Assembly (NCBI RefSeq): GCF_001638985.1
Contig: NW_017265163.1
Span: 124,001-188,000, forward strand
From: Phycomyces blakesleeanus NRRL 1555(-)
Taxonomy: Eukaryota; Mucoromycota; Mucoromycetes; Mucorales; Phycomycetaceae
Direction: 5' to 3'
DNA: 64,000 nucleotides
Part shown: positions 35,159 to 46,429 of the stretch, one piece after another
Layout of the letters: every line of letters begins with the position of its first letter
Numbering within the stretch: position 1 is the stretch's first letter
Made by a program: the position numbers and the translations under genes
Notes under the pieces: model-generated
Databases searched by the model: none
What the model was told of the DNA's origin: nothing
The model's input: only the letters and a program-made list of their open reading frames with translations

Positions 35159-35240
35159 CTAGGAGAGCGGTGCTCCCCTCCCCCTTTGGGGGGTCCCCCC
35201 CCTCCCCCCTCCCTTTGGGGGGGCCCCAGAGCCTACCAGA
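35159..35240 (-). terminator. Helitron 3'-terminal hairpin region
   Basis: CTAG terminus at 35159-35162, a small GAGC/GCTC hairpin next to it, then long C and G runs (CCCCTCCCCC.. / ..GGGGGGG) able to fold back on each other. Helitron hairpins act as the rolling-circle stop signal. Confidence 0.55.
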
Positions 35241-37110
35241 AGTTAATATAAAACCCTTCCCTATTGGAAGTCTAAGTACCGTATAGCATAATTAATAGGA
35301 ACATTTTATTTGAGTGAATTATATGAAAAGAAAGGATATGTATAGATGTTTTATTAATCAAAAAAAATTGGTTAGATGAGTTTATAGTGTATGTTATATA
35401 TAATTTTTTACTAAATGTCAAAGACTTCCTTAAATACAATATTGTCTGTAAATACAGTATTTGCCGTTTCATTGGAATTTGCTGGTGTATCAAGCATTAT
35501 CTTGATTGTAGAAGGTTTTCTGACCCGGGATAGAGTAACATACAGCTGGCCATGAGAGAATACTGGGGCAGGGAGATATAATCCAACACTCTCAAGAGTT
35601 TGACCTTGTGACTTGTTTATTGTCATTGCGAATGCAAGACGAACTGGAAATTGAAACTGCTGGAATTCAATTTCACCATTTGATCCAGATGGATTAAGCT
35701 TTATTCTTGGAATAAGAGATACTTGCCCGGCATTGGATCCAGTCACAATTGTTGCTCTGATGACAGATGTTCAAAAAGAGTTGCAAATCAGACGTGTACC
35801 ATTACAGAGGCCGTTTTTTGGGTCAAGATTGTGAAGAAGCATGATAGGACATCCTTTTTTTAAGGACAGTGAGTGAGGTGGTAGGGATCCAGAATCAATG
35901 GTATTTAGTAGCTCAACTGGATATGTCAACTGACCATCTTCATCAATTCCCTGGTCGACACTCTTAAACTCTCGTGCCTCTCCAGGAAACTGGCTCAGAA
36001 GAATATCATTGAGTTTCTTGACATCTTTATTCTTAGGAGTAAGCAAAGCACGGCCCATGAGGAAACGAGGGTTGGCTGCATTAGAGGAGAGATCATAGAA
36101 AACTGCTTTGGCCAGATCAGCAGGATTACATCCAGAAAGTAACATATGGGGCAGAATTGGGATGGTGTCATCACCGCCTGTTGTGTGGGCAGAACTACTA
36201 CCAACTTGCAAGAGAAATGCTCCAAATTCCCTAAGCTCTAATGTTTCTTGTTCATTATCTGCTTGGGCAATTCGCATATTTGTTGTAAGCCACAAGGTTT
36301 TTACATTTCTCCATGCAGATGCTTTCTTGATACATTGGCTTACAACCTGAGCTTTTGTTGCCTTGGGTATAACAGGAAGAACCTGCCAAAAATTGCCTCC
36401 AAAGACAAACAACTTCCCTCCAAATGGAACGTTTTCAAGCAATGGATCGACAGCCTTCATTATATCTTACATGGATCTGCTTACAGTATTAAAAACATCT
36501 TTACTAATCATAGAAGCTTCGTCCCAGACAACCAATTCCGTTCTTCTAATAAGTTGTGCCGTTTGCAAGTTTGCATTGATGGAGCATAAGGAGTTAAGAT
36601 CAACTTTCACTGGAATCTTAAACCTGGAATGTGCTGTACGCCCACCGTCTAACAGCAATGCAGCAATTCCACTTGTTGCTACTGCAAGAGCAATTTTTTC
36701 TTGTTGGCGAGTTTTTTGAAGCAAGGCATTAAAGACAAATGTCTTTCCCATCCCACCTGGACCATCGACAAAGTACAATCTTGAGGCTCCCACGTTTTCT
36801 TCAATTGCACTTAATACTGTTGTATAGACACGTCTTTGTGAATTATTGAATATCAATGTATCTGGATCTGGCAAAAGCTGGGCTTGATCGCATAAATCTT
36901 CTTGTTCTTGTATGATGGCTTGAACATCTTGCCCATTTGGGCTAAAGTGCTGGATGTCAGGCATTGGTGGAAGAACAAATCCAGTGAACAACATGAGAGA
37001 CATAGAGTTGGCAGATAGATGACTTTCGATATCCCATAAACATCTGTCAAACATATCTTGTGTGGGGGCTAACGCAGGAATTCCACTACTTTCTCTTGCC
37101 AAATGAAGAT

Positions 37111-37643
37111 TGTTGTGGTGGTTGAAGTTGAAGAAGTTTTTAAGAGGAAGAATTGAAGATTTGAGATTAGGAACGAAGATTCGTGAGAACTTGTGTAGGT
37201 TTTGTTTATTGAGAAAGGATTTTATATCAAAGTTTGACCAGGTTCCTACACTGAACTACTACTGCTATTTATATTATTTTGGATCGGAAAAATTATATGA
37301 CTGGGGTCAGGTAATCGATCTTATCTGAGCCATAATCAGAGCAACGTGATCTTGGGATAATTAATGTATGATTAATTATATAAATGTGTGTAGTCCCAAT
37401 GAAGTATTAACATCGAAAGTAAATGTGTTTATGAGTTATAATTATGCTTATAATAATCCACTGATGTATCCCATATTATGGTGATATCATAATATGAAAT
37501 ATAATCACTATCATGCATGCTAAACCTGTGTGTTAAATAATAAAGTAATCGGTAGACACCTTTGACTGGAATAGCTGAGGCCTTATATTATTTCCTTCAG
37601 ACTTATTCTCAATTACAGCAGTAGTCAATACTCATTTACAACA
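37111..37643 (-). repeat. Solo LTR E2 (TSD AAGAT) inside the Helitron
   Basis: Inverted, near-identical twin of 26229-26760. It runs TGTTGTGGTGG..TTTACAACA on the plus strand and is flanked by AAGAT on both sides (37106-37110 and 37644-37648). Removing it joins ..AHRDFMIEDY to LHLARESSG in the Helitron frame. Confidence 0.93.
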
Positions 37644-38288
37644 AAGATAATCTTCAATCATAAAATCGCGATGAGCAAGCCACAAAGAAAAAGGATCTGA
37701 TACTGCACAGAAAATCAAAAGAATAGCAAAGAGTCTTCGTAAAGAAAATGGGAGCTGATGAGCTGCTGCCTCTTCCATACAGTTGCTCTACTCATCATCA
37801 TTCAAAAGTAATCCCAGAGCGCGACATGCAGCTTGGTTCGTTTCATACACACATCCTTCTACTGTACGTATGTCTTCAAAGCTTTTGGCCCCTTTAACAT
37901 TATGCAGCAGTAATCGTAATGAATATTTTTCAATATCTCTCAGAGACACTGTGTAAACTCTGCCAATTGTTCCTTTATCAAACCTCTTACGTGCTGTCTA
38001 TTTTCGTTCTTTTGTATTCCATACATAAAGAGAAGGAAAGTCGACGTAAAGAAGTTTTTCAGATGATGGGTGTGTAGCATTATAGTCGAAATATCCCATT
38101 AAAGTAGTGTTTTTTCTGGAATTTGCAACATCCTCTGGGTTAGAAGATGGATTATAATATATGGGTTGGGCATTTTCCAGATGGATTGAAAGTCTTTGAT
38201 GGCTGGGATACTCTTGATGAAGCTTGAAAGAAAATATTCTCCAGCATGCTTCAGAAGCGGAGACATACTGAGCATCAAGAAGCTCATT

Positions 38289-38831
38289 TGTGGTATTTCA
38301 GGTACGAAACAATAGAAAAATAAAATATTTGAGAATAGAGACGTATAGAAATACTTTGAGACTGTATCTTAGTCGTCTTTATTCATAAATAAAAAGTGTC
38401 CCTTTTTATAAGAAAACACAATCTGCTCTTGTCATTACGTCTTAGTTTCTTAAGGCTTTCTTCCTTTACTATATTTGGTTATTAGAGTGTATTTACTGCT
38501 TAACTAGTGTCGGTGTTACAATTATGACATCAAGTCATAAATCGTACTTCTTTAGCTCTTAGCTATTCTTTTCTCTTTTATACTAGAGCTTTAGGACTTC
38601 CTACTAAATTAGCTCCATATCGATCTGACACAGTTTACCCGGCAGTATGATATAATTATCTTAACAATCTTTAAGATATTATCTACAGTACTAACTGTAA
38701 TAATTATTGGGCTGATTACTTAATCGTTTATATATATTTTATACTGACAAGATGATAGCTACTACGCTATCCCAATATGAATATGTTCTTATATGTGATA
38801 AATCCAACATCCGAGTGTCTGGATCACCACA
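38289..38831 (-). repeat. Solo LTR F (TSD TCATT) inside the Helitron
   Basis: Ends are TGTGGTATTTCAGG and GGATCACCACA, flanked by TCATT on both sides (38284-38288 and 38832-38836). On the minus strand it has a TATA box (CTTATAAAAAGGG) and a poly(A) signal (GAATAAAGAC). Removing it joins HVNEVN to ELLDAQYVSASEA, a normal Helitron sequence. Its minus-strand start matches the arms of the foldback element at 3718-3901. Confidence 0.92.
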
Positions 38832-41420
38832 TCATTAACTTCGTTTACATGCTCTTGTTGTTGTTGTGGAGTGGAATTGGTGGGTGTAGGCTGCACACAG
38901 ACCATTGCACGGTCATGTCCTTTATATACATATTTGTAGAGGTATTTTACGGCAGAAACAGAGGTGCTAATCTCAACATTTATATGAGCATTGTATTTTG
39001 CACATATGTATCTATTGTGTGGAACAACCCATTCATTATCCATGATCTTTGGCCCTCTTCTAATAACTCTTCCATTTCGACTGCGTTGATAAATAGGATA
39101 TCCGTTTCCACCATTGCTAGTCTCATTACAAAGCTTTTTAGGATAATTCTTTGAACAGATCCCATTCTTCATGCATGATGCTTTTGGATATTTCTTTCTG
39201 CATGGGCCATGCATCATGCATTTTTTTACTGTTTCATATGCCAATGGCTCAGTTTCAGGATCTGGGATTTTAGCCAAAACTATTCTGTCAAAATCTTCTA
39301 TTGTTTTTGGTTTATCTTGTGGTTGCAAAATCAAAAGAATGTGGGCATGAGGAAGTCCGCGATTTTGGAATTCAATGATATATATAAAGGCCAAAACTTT
39401 CCCCAAGATATTTTTTTTGTAAGGTTAATCATGAGCTCTTTGAGCTTCATATTGAAAACCCGAGAACAAAGATCTGGTCTGTCATTAGCTTTTTGCCCAG
39501 CCAACAGGAAATTTGTGATTTCTGGTCACTTTGAATTGCAAGTGAAAGTTATGAACAAATCAGGCTTGCCAAAACGACGCATAATACTCATTGAATCTTG
39601 ATAAAGTTGAGCCATATACCGGGGGCTACTAATAAAAGAAGATGGAAGAATAACTCTCTTTCCAAGATTTGCAAGATTACAATTATTATGGATAACAGCA
39701 TCCAGAATTCCACTATAAAGATCTACACAGAGACGATTTTGATTGCTGGTGATGAAGTGCAGCCGATCGTGCTCAACTTTGGCATACATATCAACAATAT
39801 ATTGTCGAAAGAGACGGCCAAAAAGATGGAGGAGGTGCTGTGTGTTGCGTTGATACATCAAACAGTTTGAGTACCATTGCATTACTGTAACATGCTCTCC
39901 TGACAATGAGCTGGCATCAATGGTCCAACCATCTTCACCATGTGGAAAGAGTAGCACATAGTGTAAAGCATCATAAGATCGATGGTACTCATTGATGTTC
40001 TGTTGGAAGTTGGCTCTGGTGTGCAGCACAATGTCTCTTGAAGTACCCTCTTCATTATTCATAATAAGAACTGCTATTTCACTTGCAGTTGGAGCATTGT
40101 ACCGTCTTTGATCCCGAGGCCCCTCAGCTACTAAACGCAAAGTGAGATCTATAGATTGTCCCTTTTCCTGAGAAATTTGATCCATTGTTCTGAAGAGATG
40201 TACGAATGGATTTGTTTCCATAAGAATGGGCTGAATCTTCTCCAAAACACTTCTCTCCAATTGTGGGGAATGGTACTGTCTTTGATCTATCTGAGCAGCA
40301 CTATCATAAATATAGATCTGAGCGAATTTTAGGTGAGTGATATCAGATTCTGTCACTGGCAAAATAGATCCAATTCTATGACAAATTGTTCTGTGAATCC
40401 GGAAGTTGTATGCCCCATTGATATTGTTGCCAACAGAGGTATCAATTTTAGCTCCCAAAGAAGTAAAGCTCATTGTACTATTATAGCTTCGAATGTTTTC
40501 AAGAAACTTCTTTCCATTACGTGTTCTATAGTTCAAAAGCTCAGCAATTCCTGTAGGTGTTAGCACAATTTGGGGGAGAACATGCTTTCCTTTGTTACAA
40601 CACATAGAGAACGTGGGGCTTCTTAAAGAAGAATGACTGTTTTTTTCATGTGCCCACATCATTGCCCCACAAAATCGACACTCGATATCCATATCTCTCC
40701 TGTTATCAACTGCCGGTTCTGAAATAGCTGGAAGTCGGGCAATATTATTCAAGCCTCTGCCTCGATTTCTAGATCCTCTTGCTCTGCTACTGTTATTGTT
40801 TGGACAAAATCTGCTTGTAATTTGGCAATGATCAGTTCCGTTACAGTGAGGACAATGGGGTAAAATTGATCCTCTATTCACAGTTGAAATCTCCTCGACT
40901 TCTTCTTCTCTTCCAGTCACTTCTTTATTGGATGAAGTCTCCTCAATCTCTTCTTCCATGACTGCTTCAAGAACTTCAGTAATAGTCTCATTTGCGAGTA
41001 GAAATTCAGTCAACTCAGAAACTGAAAGAGAAGTCAATGTTTCTATGTCCAAATTTTGGTCTTGGACTGGCTCACTTCTTATTCTCAAGACAGCAGCTAT
41101 TTTTTTATAAACACATTTATTATTAAAAAATATATATAATACTTGCAGTAATATGCATAAGTGTATAAATAAATAGTTACTTCGGCTACTTTCTGCAGAA
41201 TATTCATCTACATTAGTTCTCTTTTGAGGAATGTGGAGAGAAATGTTCTTTGGGTTCATGAGACATTGCTTATGAGTACTTCTGCTATGTCCAAGCATAT
41301 GGCAAGCAGCACAACGATGTTAAGTAGATGACATTTTATTTTCTGGTTTTTTTTTTCAAAGTTAGAGTTTGGTTTGATAGTTGTATAAGTTTTTTGGCAA
41401 TAGTTTGTAAAATAAATTCA

Positions 41421-41763
41421 AGGGGTTAATATCTCGGTATATCATGTGACATAGTAATGTCAGGAGTGGATTGGAATTGGCACTCAGTTCCAATCCTACC
41501 CAATCAGGAACAACTACTCCAACTGCAGTAGTTGGGTGAGCAAGGCCAAGAAGAAGAAGACAACCATTGCTCAGCAAGATACCGCAGCAAAAGGACTTAG
41601 CTAGAATCTAGGATACTGCAGCATCTTATAAATTAATATAAATATCACAAATATTATCACAAATAAACATTACCTTTATCTTCATATTTCATTCTATCTT
41701 ATTATCTTATTGTGTGACTTCTCGCACATTATAGTAAAAGTGCTAGATTTTAGATGTGAATAA
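41421..41763. other. Upstream stretch with LTR-like signals
   Basis: It contains TATA-like (CTTATAAATTAATAT) and AATAAACATT signals and TGTCAGGAGTGG, suggestive of another LTR, but no matching ends or duplication were found. Confidence 0.3.
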
Positions 41764-42110
41764 ATGTTTTACAGGCAAATTCGTATATTACGTGATGCTG
41801 CTAATTTTGATTGATTTTAGATATATAGAAGATAGATGTTTTACAGGCTATTCGTATATCACGTGATGCTGCTAATTTTGATTGATTTTAGATATATAGA
41901 TAGATGTTTTACAGGCAAATTCGTATATTACGTGATGCTGCTAATTTTGATTGATTTTAGATATATAGAAGATAGATGTTTTACAGGCTATTCGTATATC
42001 ACGTGATGCTGCTAATTTTGAATGATTTTAGATATATAGATAGATGTTTTACAGGCAAACTCGTATATTACGTGATGCTGCTAATTTTGATTGATTTTAG
42101 ATATATAGAT
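41764..42110. repeat. Minisatellite of five units in A-B-A-B-A order
   Basis: Units of about 72 bp (A: ACAGGCAAATTCGTATATTA.., ending TATAGAAGATA) alternate with 68-bp units (B: ACAGGCTATTCGTATATCAC.., ending TATAGATA). The starts GATGTTTTACAGGC are at 41835, 41903, 41975 and 42043, with the first unit at about 41764. It directly abuts the 3' end of the Crypton-type reading frame. Confidence 0.92.
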
Positions 42111-43835
42111 GCTGCTATCAGCAATTCTTTTTGCAAGTTCATTTAAAGATATCTTTAAATCAAGGCACTTATTCTCAACAAGCAGGGCAACTTCTTCTTC
42201 TGTCAAATGTCTTTCTCTAGCAAGTCATTCCACCTCATTATATATATGAACTCTTCTGCTAAAGAATCGTGATTCTGTTCTGTTATCACTGTGGATTCTT
42301 CACTTTGCCCTGAAGTTCTGTTCAAGAAATCTAATTGATGGGCTCCCAGATATTCCAACAGAATATTCATGTCACATATCTGTTACAGGTAGAATTTTTT
42401 GGCTCATTTTATAATATGGTAGTATCTCTTCATTATTGTCTGGATTTGTAACTTGGGTAAAGCTTGAGAGAGCAAACGGGGCAGACGGGACTGAGGGACC
42501 AAGGGAAGCAGAAGTAACGGAGGGAACAGAAGGAGCAGTGTGGCCAGAGGATGTGGGAGATTGTGTCTGTAAGACATTTTCAAGGCATTTTCGGATTTGA
42601 GAAGGATCATTGCATAGACAAAACAAAGCTTGTAAAAAGATTTCAACTAGTACATTTCTAGTCTCTAGGCCTACACTTCTGGAATTTGCATATTCAAATT
42701 GGTTTTAGGCTTGCATTGTATTGAAGGAGCTGGTTATTGCATCAAATCTGGCTCACATAGCAGCAGCTATCTCTGATGCAACAACTTGAATACAGTCACT
42801 CACTTGAAACTTCTTGGTTGATTCACCAATGGCACCAGAAAGTTGTGCTTCAAACTCTTGGTATAGGCTTGTTGAAAATATTTCACTTATCCACAAGTAA
42901 TGGTTTGGGTACTTCTTTTGCAAAATCACAGAGTCCTATTTTTATAAATTATTAAAGAGGATCATTTATCCAAGCACTATTGCTATTTTCTTACCTGAAG
43001 AAAAACGATCCTTAAATAGGCCAAAAGATCCAAAAAATTGGGACCAGCAATGTCATCTTCAACTTCTTTCTTGTGGAATTTAGCTTTCCATGATTCAATG
43101 CCTGGGAATATCATTTGTTGCAACTCAATTGGGGGAGTGATGGCGGCACGATCAAGGAAATAGTCTCCTCTGCAAATAGAAAACCTGGCTAGAACCTTGA
43201 TTGCATCAACAGGAAGACCAGAAAGATAACATCCCACCATTCAGTCCAATCCCATCTACCAACTTGTCTTTGTTGATCACTGGAGACGCCTTGATTGGAT
43301 ACCATGTTAATGGCACTCTTTTGGTTGATATGGGTAACCTTAGATGAGCTGATCCCAACTGCTTCAAATGCCAACTTGTATGCTTTTGATTGCTCGTCGT
43401 AACTCATTGGTTTGCTTTCGTTTTGGCCGGGAAACAAGTAGCTGTTGTACCATGTTTTGCGTGTAGAAAAATCAACAAACGGTTTGTTTTCATGGTGGAA
43501 TTTGGAAAAAAAATGTTGAGCTAGTGCACCAATAGGATATGATTCTTCATTGGCGTGGCAAAGAGCAGATTTGTATTGAATTTTTTCATCCTTGTTGGTT
43601 TTTTCATATGTAATTGTAGCTACTAATGCAACACATGGAGAAACACCTTGATCTTCTAGTTCCATTTTGAAAAGGTTGGGATATTGAGTATCAAGGGCAG
43701 TTTCACTTCTCAACAACATTGCATGACTCATAAGGAAACAAAGACGATTTCTAACTTCCACTGTACTATATTGCTCGAGAAAGTATTGGATATTTTTGTT
43801 AGGATCACATACTGCCAGAGTGTTCACGCAATATG
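42110..43835 (-). pseudogene. Crypton-type tyrosine recombinase with GCR1_C-like C-terminus
   Basis: The frame up to 43189 contains VEVRNRLCFLMSHAMLLRSE (first catalytic Arg), THINQKSAINM (His-x-x-Arg/Lys region) and QVGRW. After a 1-base shift near 43230 it continues with MVGCYLSGLPVDAIKVLARF (candidate catalytic Tyr) and LQQMIFPGIESWK. This order resembles the Ndc10/Crypton recombinase family. An intron of about 60 bp near 42940-42995 follows. The next part has a TGA, then TAG/TAA stops, a Ser/Pro/Val repeat and a GCR1_C-like block (RFFSRRVHIYNEVE) near 42280-42200. The usual N-terminal core-binding domain is missing; the frame instead runs into the Harbinger half upstream. Confidence 0.68.
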
Positions 43836-45057
43836 AAGATTTCCATCCAAAAAATTCATCTCTTTTCAATTTTGATGCATATGCAAGATCGAATGTATAT
43901 CGATCAAGAAATCCAACTAGATCAGAAAGCCCTAGAGGTTTTTAGTTTTCTTTAATGATTGTTGTATCCAACATAATCGTAGATTTAAATTAAAAGTACA
44001 GACACTCAATAAATACGTACATTGAGTTACCGACAACTAGTAACGATACTAAAAGATATACCTTCCCTTATACAAGGAAATTACGCAAAGAACATACTAA
44101 GACAAATACTAAGACTCTAGTCAATAACACTAAAAACATAAAAACTAAATCATAGAAGATAATGGTAGAGAAACAGACATTACATGATATCATCATATCA
44201 TCACCAAGCTAAATACAATGTCTATATAAACGCACAATACTAATAGCAATAGAACAGCATCTCTTTTCTGATTCTTTCACTTCTTCTAATAAAACAAAGT
44301 CTCACCGTACTCTCGTCTGCACTTGTTTTATTTTATATCTTATTTTTACCTCATACATAACAATGATATGTTGTTTCTTCAATTCAGAAGGCCAGTACAC
44401 AGATTTGTGCTCTATTGACATCATGACTCTGAAAAAACGAAAGAGAAAATTTCTTGTACTTCCCTCTATTTGTTTTGAGTACAATCGCATTTGTTGATAA
44501 GCTTTATGTGAAGATAAATAGACGTATAACACTATTTTAAATTGCTTACTTGATATATCAGATCTTCTAGCAATTCTGCTGTATGATGCTGCATTGCTAT
44601 CACTTCCCAGCTGCTCAAAAACAATGGTAAGCTGAAACTTTACATTGGTTTGTGGAGCATTTGGCGATGACTTATACAAATAATGTCCTTTAACGATGTT
44701 GTAAAGCTTTTCAAATGAGACTTTACTCATTCTGAGCTCTTCCAAATATGTATTCTCATTTATGCATTCAAGAAAGTCAATCTTATGTTCTTTTGTTGCC
44801 AATTTTGATATATTGTATCTTTCTTGGTATAAAAATCTTTTGGCAAAATTCTTCTCTATATTGCTGTTGTCTGTCAACTATTCATCAAGAACCACCTTTG
44901 GCACAAGAGCAAGATGTTCATACATATCACTATTGTCTTGATCTGTTTTGGCAAGTTTTTCGCAAGCTAGAAGCGACTGCTCAATAGTATCTCATGTGCT
45001 TGGTTTAATCTCTCTAAGAGTCATGATAGTTTTCTGTTTTCTAATGTACCAAGGCAT
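43780..45057 (-). pseudogene. N-terminal half of a PIF/Harbinger transposase, fused in frame to the Crypton part
   Basis: Start ATG at 45057 (MPWYIRKQKTIMTLREIKPS). Stops follow at a TGA near 44994 and a TAG near 44880, then an open frame with SFEKLYNIVKGHYLYK, the helical N-terminal domain of Harbinger transposases, and SVYWPSELKKQHI. A solo LTR (43960-44362) interrupts. Beyond it the same frame reads KPLGLSDLVGFLDRYTFDLA (first catalytic Asp) and VNTLAVCDPNKNIQYFLE, all Harbinger-like. Within about ten residues the sequence switches to the recombinase without a stop. The second and third DDE residues are absent. It belongs to a different Harbinger lineage from the element at 13-22 kb. Another TAA lies at 43944-43942. 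Confidence 0.65.
43960..44362 (+). repeat. Solo LTR G (TSD ATGAT) inside the Harbinger/Crypton hybrid
   Basis: It runs TGTTGTATCCAACA..CTCATACATAACA with ATGAT on both sides (43955-43959 and 44363-44367). It has a TATA box (GTCTATATAAACGC) and a poly(A) signal (CTAATAAAACAAAG). LTR plus one duplication is 408 bp, a multiple of three, so the frame on both sides is the same. Confidence 0.9.
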
Positions 45058-45248
45058 GATAAAATGTTAAGAAAGAGATGGTTTTATTGATTTATCAACA
45101 TGATTCTCTATTTTATAGATTTCTTGAAACAAATTATCCTTTTTTTACATAATCTTATACTTCATCAGAGAAAATATTTAAATAGCAAGCCTATCACTGT
45201 GCTCCATCTACTTTTGCATAAAAGATTTTTCTTCTTGAAAAAAAAACG

Positions 45249-46421
45249 TTGCAAAATGTGGGTCTTTTTGAAAAATTCCGAAATTTTTTTTTGACCAACT
45301 CACTACCTGAACCCCAAATCCCGGCAAAAAGAAATAAAGCCCAGACTCTTGCTATCCAGAAGCAGAAAAGAGCAGTCAGCACGCGAAGCATGATCAACAA
45401 GAACTGTGCAAACTTGGTCGAGGGTGGCTTCACCTACAACAGGGACGAAGCTATGACTCTCGCAGAAGATCAACCGGAACGCGCCGCCTTTAAGGCCACC
45501 ATTGCTGACTTAACCAGAAAGTTGGAAAAACTGGCCGCCAACTACCAGTCAGTTATGGAAAAGTTTAACAGCTTACTTGCCAAGCACAACGCCAGCACTA
45601 CCAGAGCAACCTTTGCACCCACTGATAAAGACTCGCTGATGGCATCTAAGCAGGCCCCAAAAACCCTGATGAATGATGACAGCAGCAACAATTGCACCCA
45701 ATGTGCCAACTGCAACCCCATCACTGACAACAGCAACAACAACAAAAGCTGCAATATCACTACAGGTAGCACTGCCACACCCACCCAGACTTCATATGCT
45801 ACGCAAGCCAAGAAGGGCATAAATGCCAAACAGGCCAAGCAGAAAGTCCAAGTCCGCAGAGTCCAGGGACAACGACTTCTACAAAAACCAACTGGCCCAT
45901 CTGAGTACGAATTTGTGTATCTCCTGGCCAAAAGATGTGTCAAATACCAGGAAATGAGAGAAATCCTCAGCTCTTTTAAGATCCCCACCTCCCACATCCT
46001 AGATATCCAATTCCTTGCCAGAGGGACAGTAACTCTACTCATCGATGGGGAGTTCCGCAAAGAACTCATCGCACTACTAGGAAAGGCCAAAGTGCCTCCA
46101 CTGGACAACTTTGATCCCACCACCACCAATGTGATTGCCAATCCCAAGTTGAAAGAAGAGGCCATTGAGGTTAGGACAAGAAAAGCCCAGACACTTTTTG
46201 ACACACGCCTGGTAAAGGCCTGCCTCTGCATGCCAACATACCTTGTCCACAGCATCATCCAACACTTCTTGTCTCCAAAGGCTGTCGTAAAGATCTCGCA
46301 GATCGCAGTCTCCGACTACCTGGAAGGCCGAAAAACTGACAGCACCATCGCCCCAGTAGCACCAACTAATGCCATGGATGGAATTGAATCCACCGAAACG
46401 CCACACACAACAATAAATTAA
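45249..46421 (+). CDS. LINE ORF1 protein
   Basis: This is the first open frame of the LINE at 45-51 kb, no internal stops, 390 codons as an open frame. The first in-frame ATG is at 45390; the frame before it opens with TTG and may be 5' UTR or have lost its ATG. It has a predicted coiled coil (about 80-115: FKATIADLTRKLEKLAANYQ), an Asn/Ser/Thr-rich linker, SYATQAKKG, and a folded C-terminal part (YEFVYLLAKRCVKYQEMREI). LINE ORF1 proteins package the RNA. It is followed 10-15 bp later by the endonuclease start. The reading is Pro- and Lys-rich and better preserved than ORF2. Confidence 0.7.
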   Translation: MQNVGLFEKFRNFFLTNSLPEPQIPAKRNKAQTLAIQKQKRAVSTRSMINKNCANLVEGGFTYNRDEAMTLAEDQPERAAFKATIADLTRKLEKLAANYQSVMEKFNSLLAKHNASTTRATFAPTDKDSLMASKQAPKTLMNDDSSNNCTQCANCNPITDNSNNNKSCNITTGSTATPTQTSYATQAKKGINAKQAKQKVQVRRVQGQRLLQKPTGPSEYEFVYLLAKRCVKYQEMREILSSFKIPTSHILDIQFLARGTVTLLIDGEFRKELIALLGKAKVPPLDNFDPTTTNVIANPKLKEEAIEVRTRKAQTLFDTRLVKACLCMPTYLVHSIIQHFLSPKAVVKISQIAVSDYLEGRKTDSTIAPVAPTNAMDGIESTETPHTTIN

Positions 46422-46429
46422 TAGACTGA

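Larger units (their letters stand above)
35411..41334 (-). pseudogene. Helitron RepHel protein, multiply disrupted
   Basis: Start ATG at 41334; codon 5 is a TAA (41322-41320), then a CCHC-like knuckle (CAACHMLGHSRSTHKQC). The Rep part has RGLPHAHILLIL (HUH, near 39350) and KYLYKYVYKGHDR (catalytic Tyr region, near 38930). The helicase part has GPGGMGKTF (Walker A, Thr now Met), VVWDEASMI, GGNFWQVLPV (usually GGDFRQ), AMTINKSQGQTLES and LYVTLSRVR. It ends at 35411. In-frame stops lie at 39528-39526, near 38001, near 37785, at 36469-36467 and at 35773-35771. There is also a 1-base shift at a T8 run (39411-39418). Two solo LTRs (37111-37643, 38289-38831) interrupt it; each excises cleanly on paper. 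Inactive. Confidence 0.88.
35159..41420 (-). mobile_element. Helitron (Rep/helicase rolling-circle element), 5' end approximate
   Basis: A RepHel gene fills the element on the minus strand. The proposed 3' end, read on the minus strand, is GAGCACCGCTCTCCTAG followed by T: a short hairpin just before a CTAG terminus, as expected for the CTRR end and A/T insertion site of Helitrons. It has no terminal inverted repeats or duplications. A very GC-rich C- and G-run palindrome lies just inside (35172-35238). The 5' end (TC on the minus strand) must lie beyond the start codon at 41334 and was not placed exactly. Confidence 0.75.

Noticed and set aside
41764..42110. CRISPR array
   Set aside because: Units are 68-72 bp with no variable spacers and no cas genes, in a eukaryotic context. 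It is a minisatellite.
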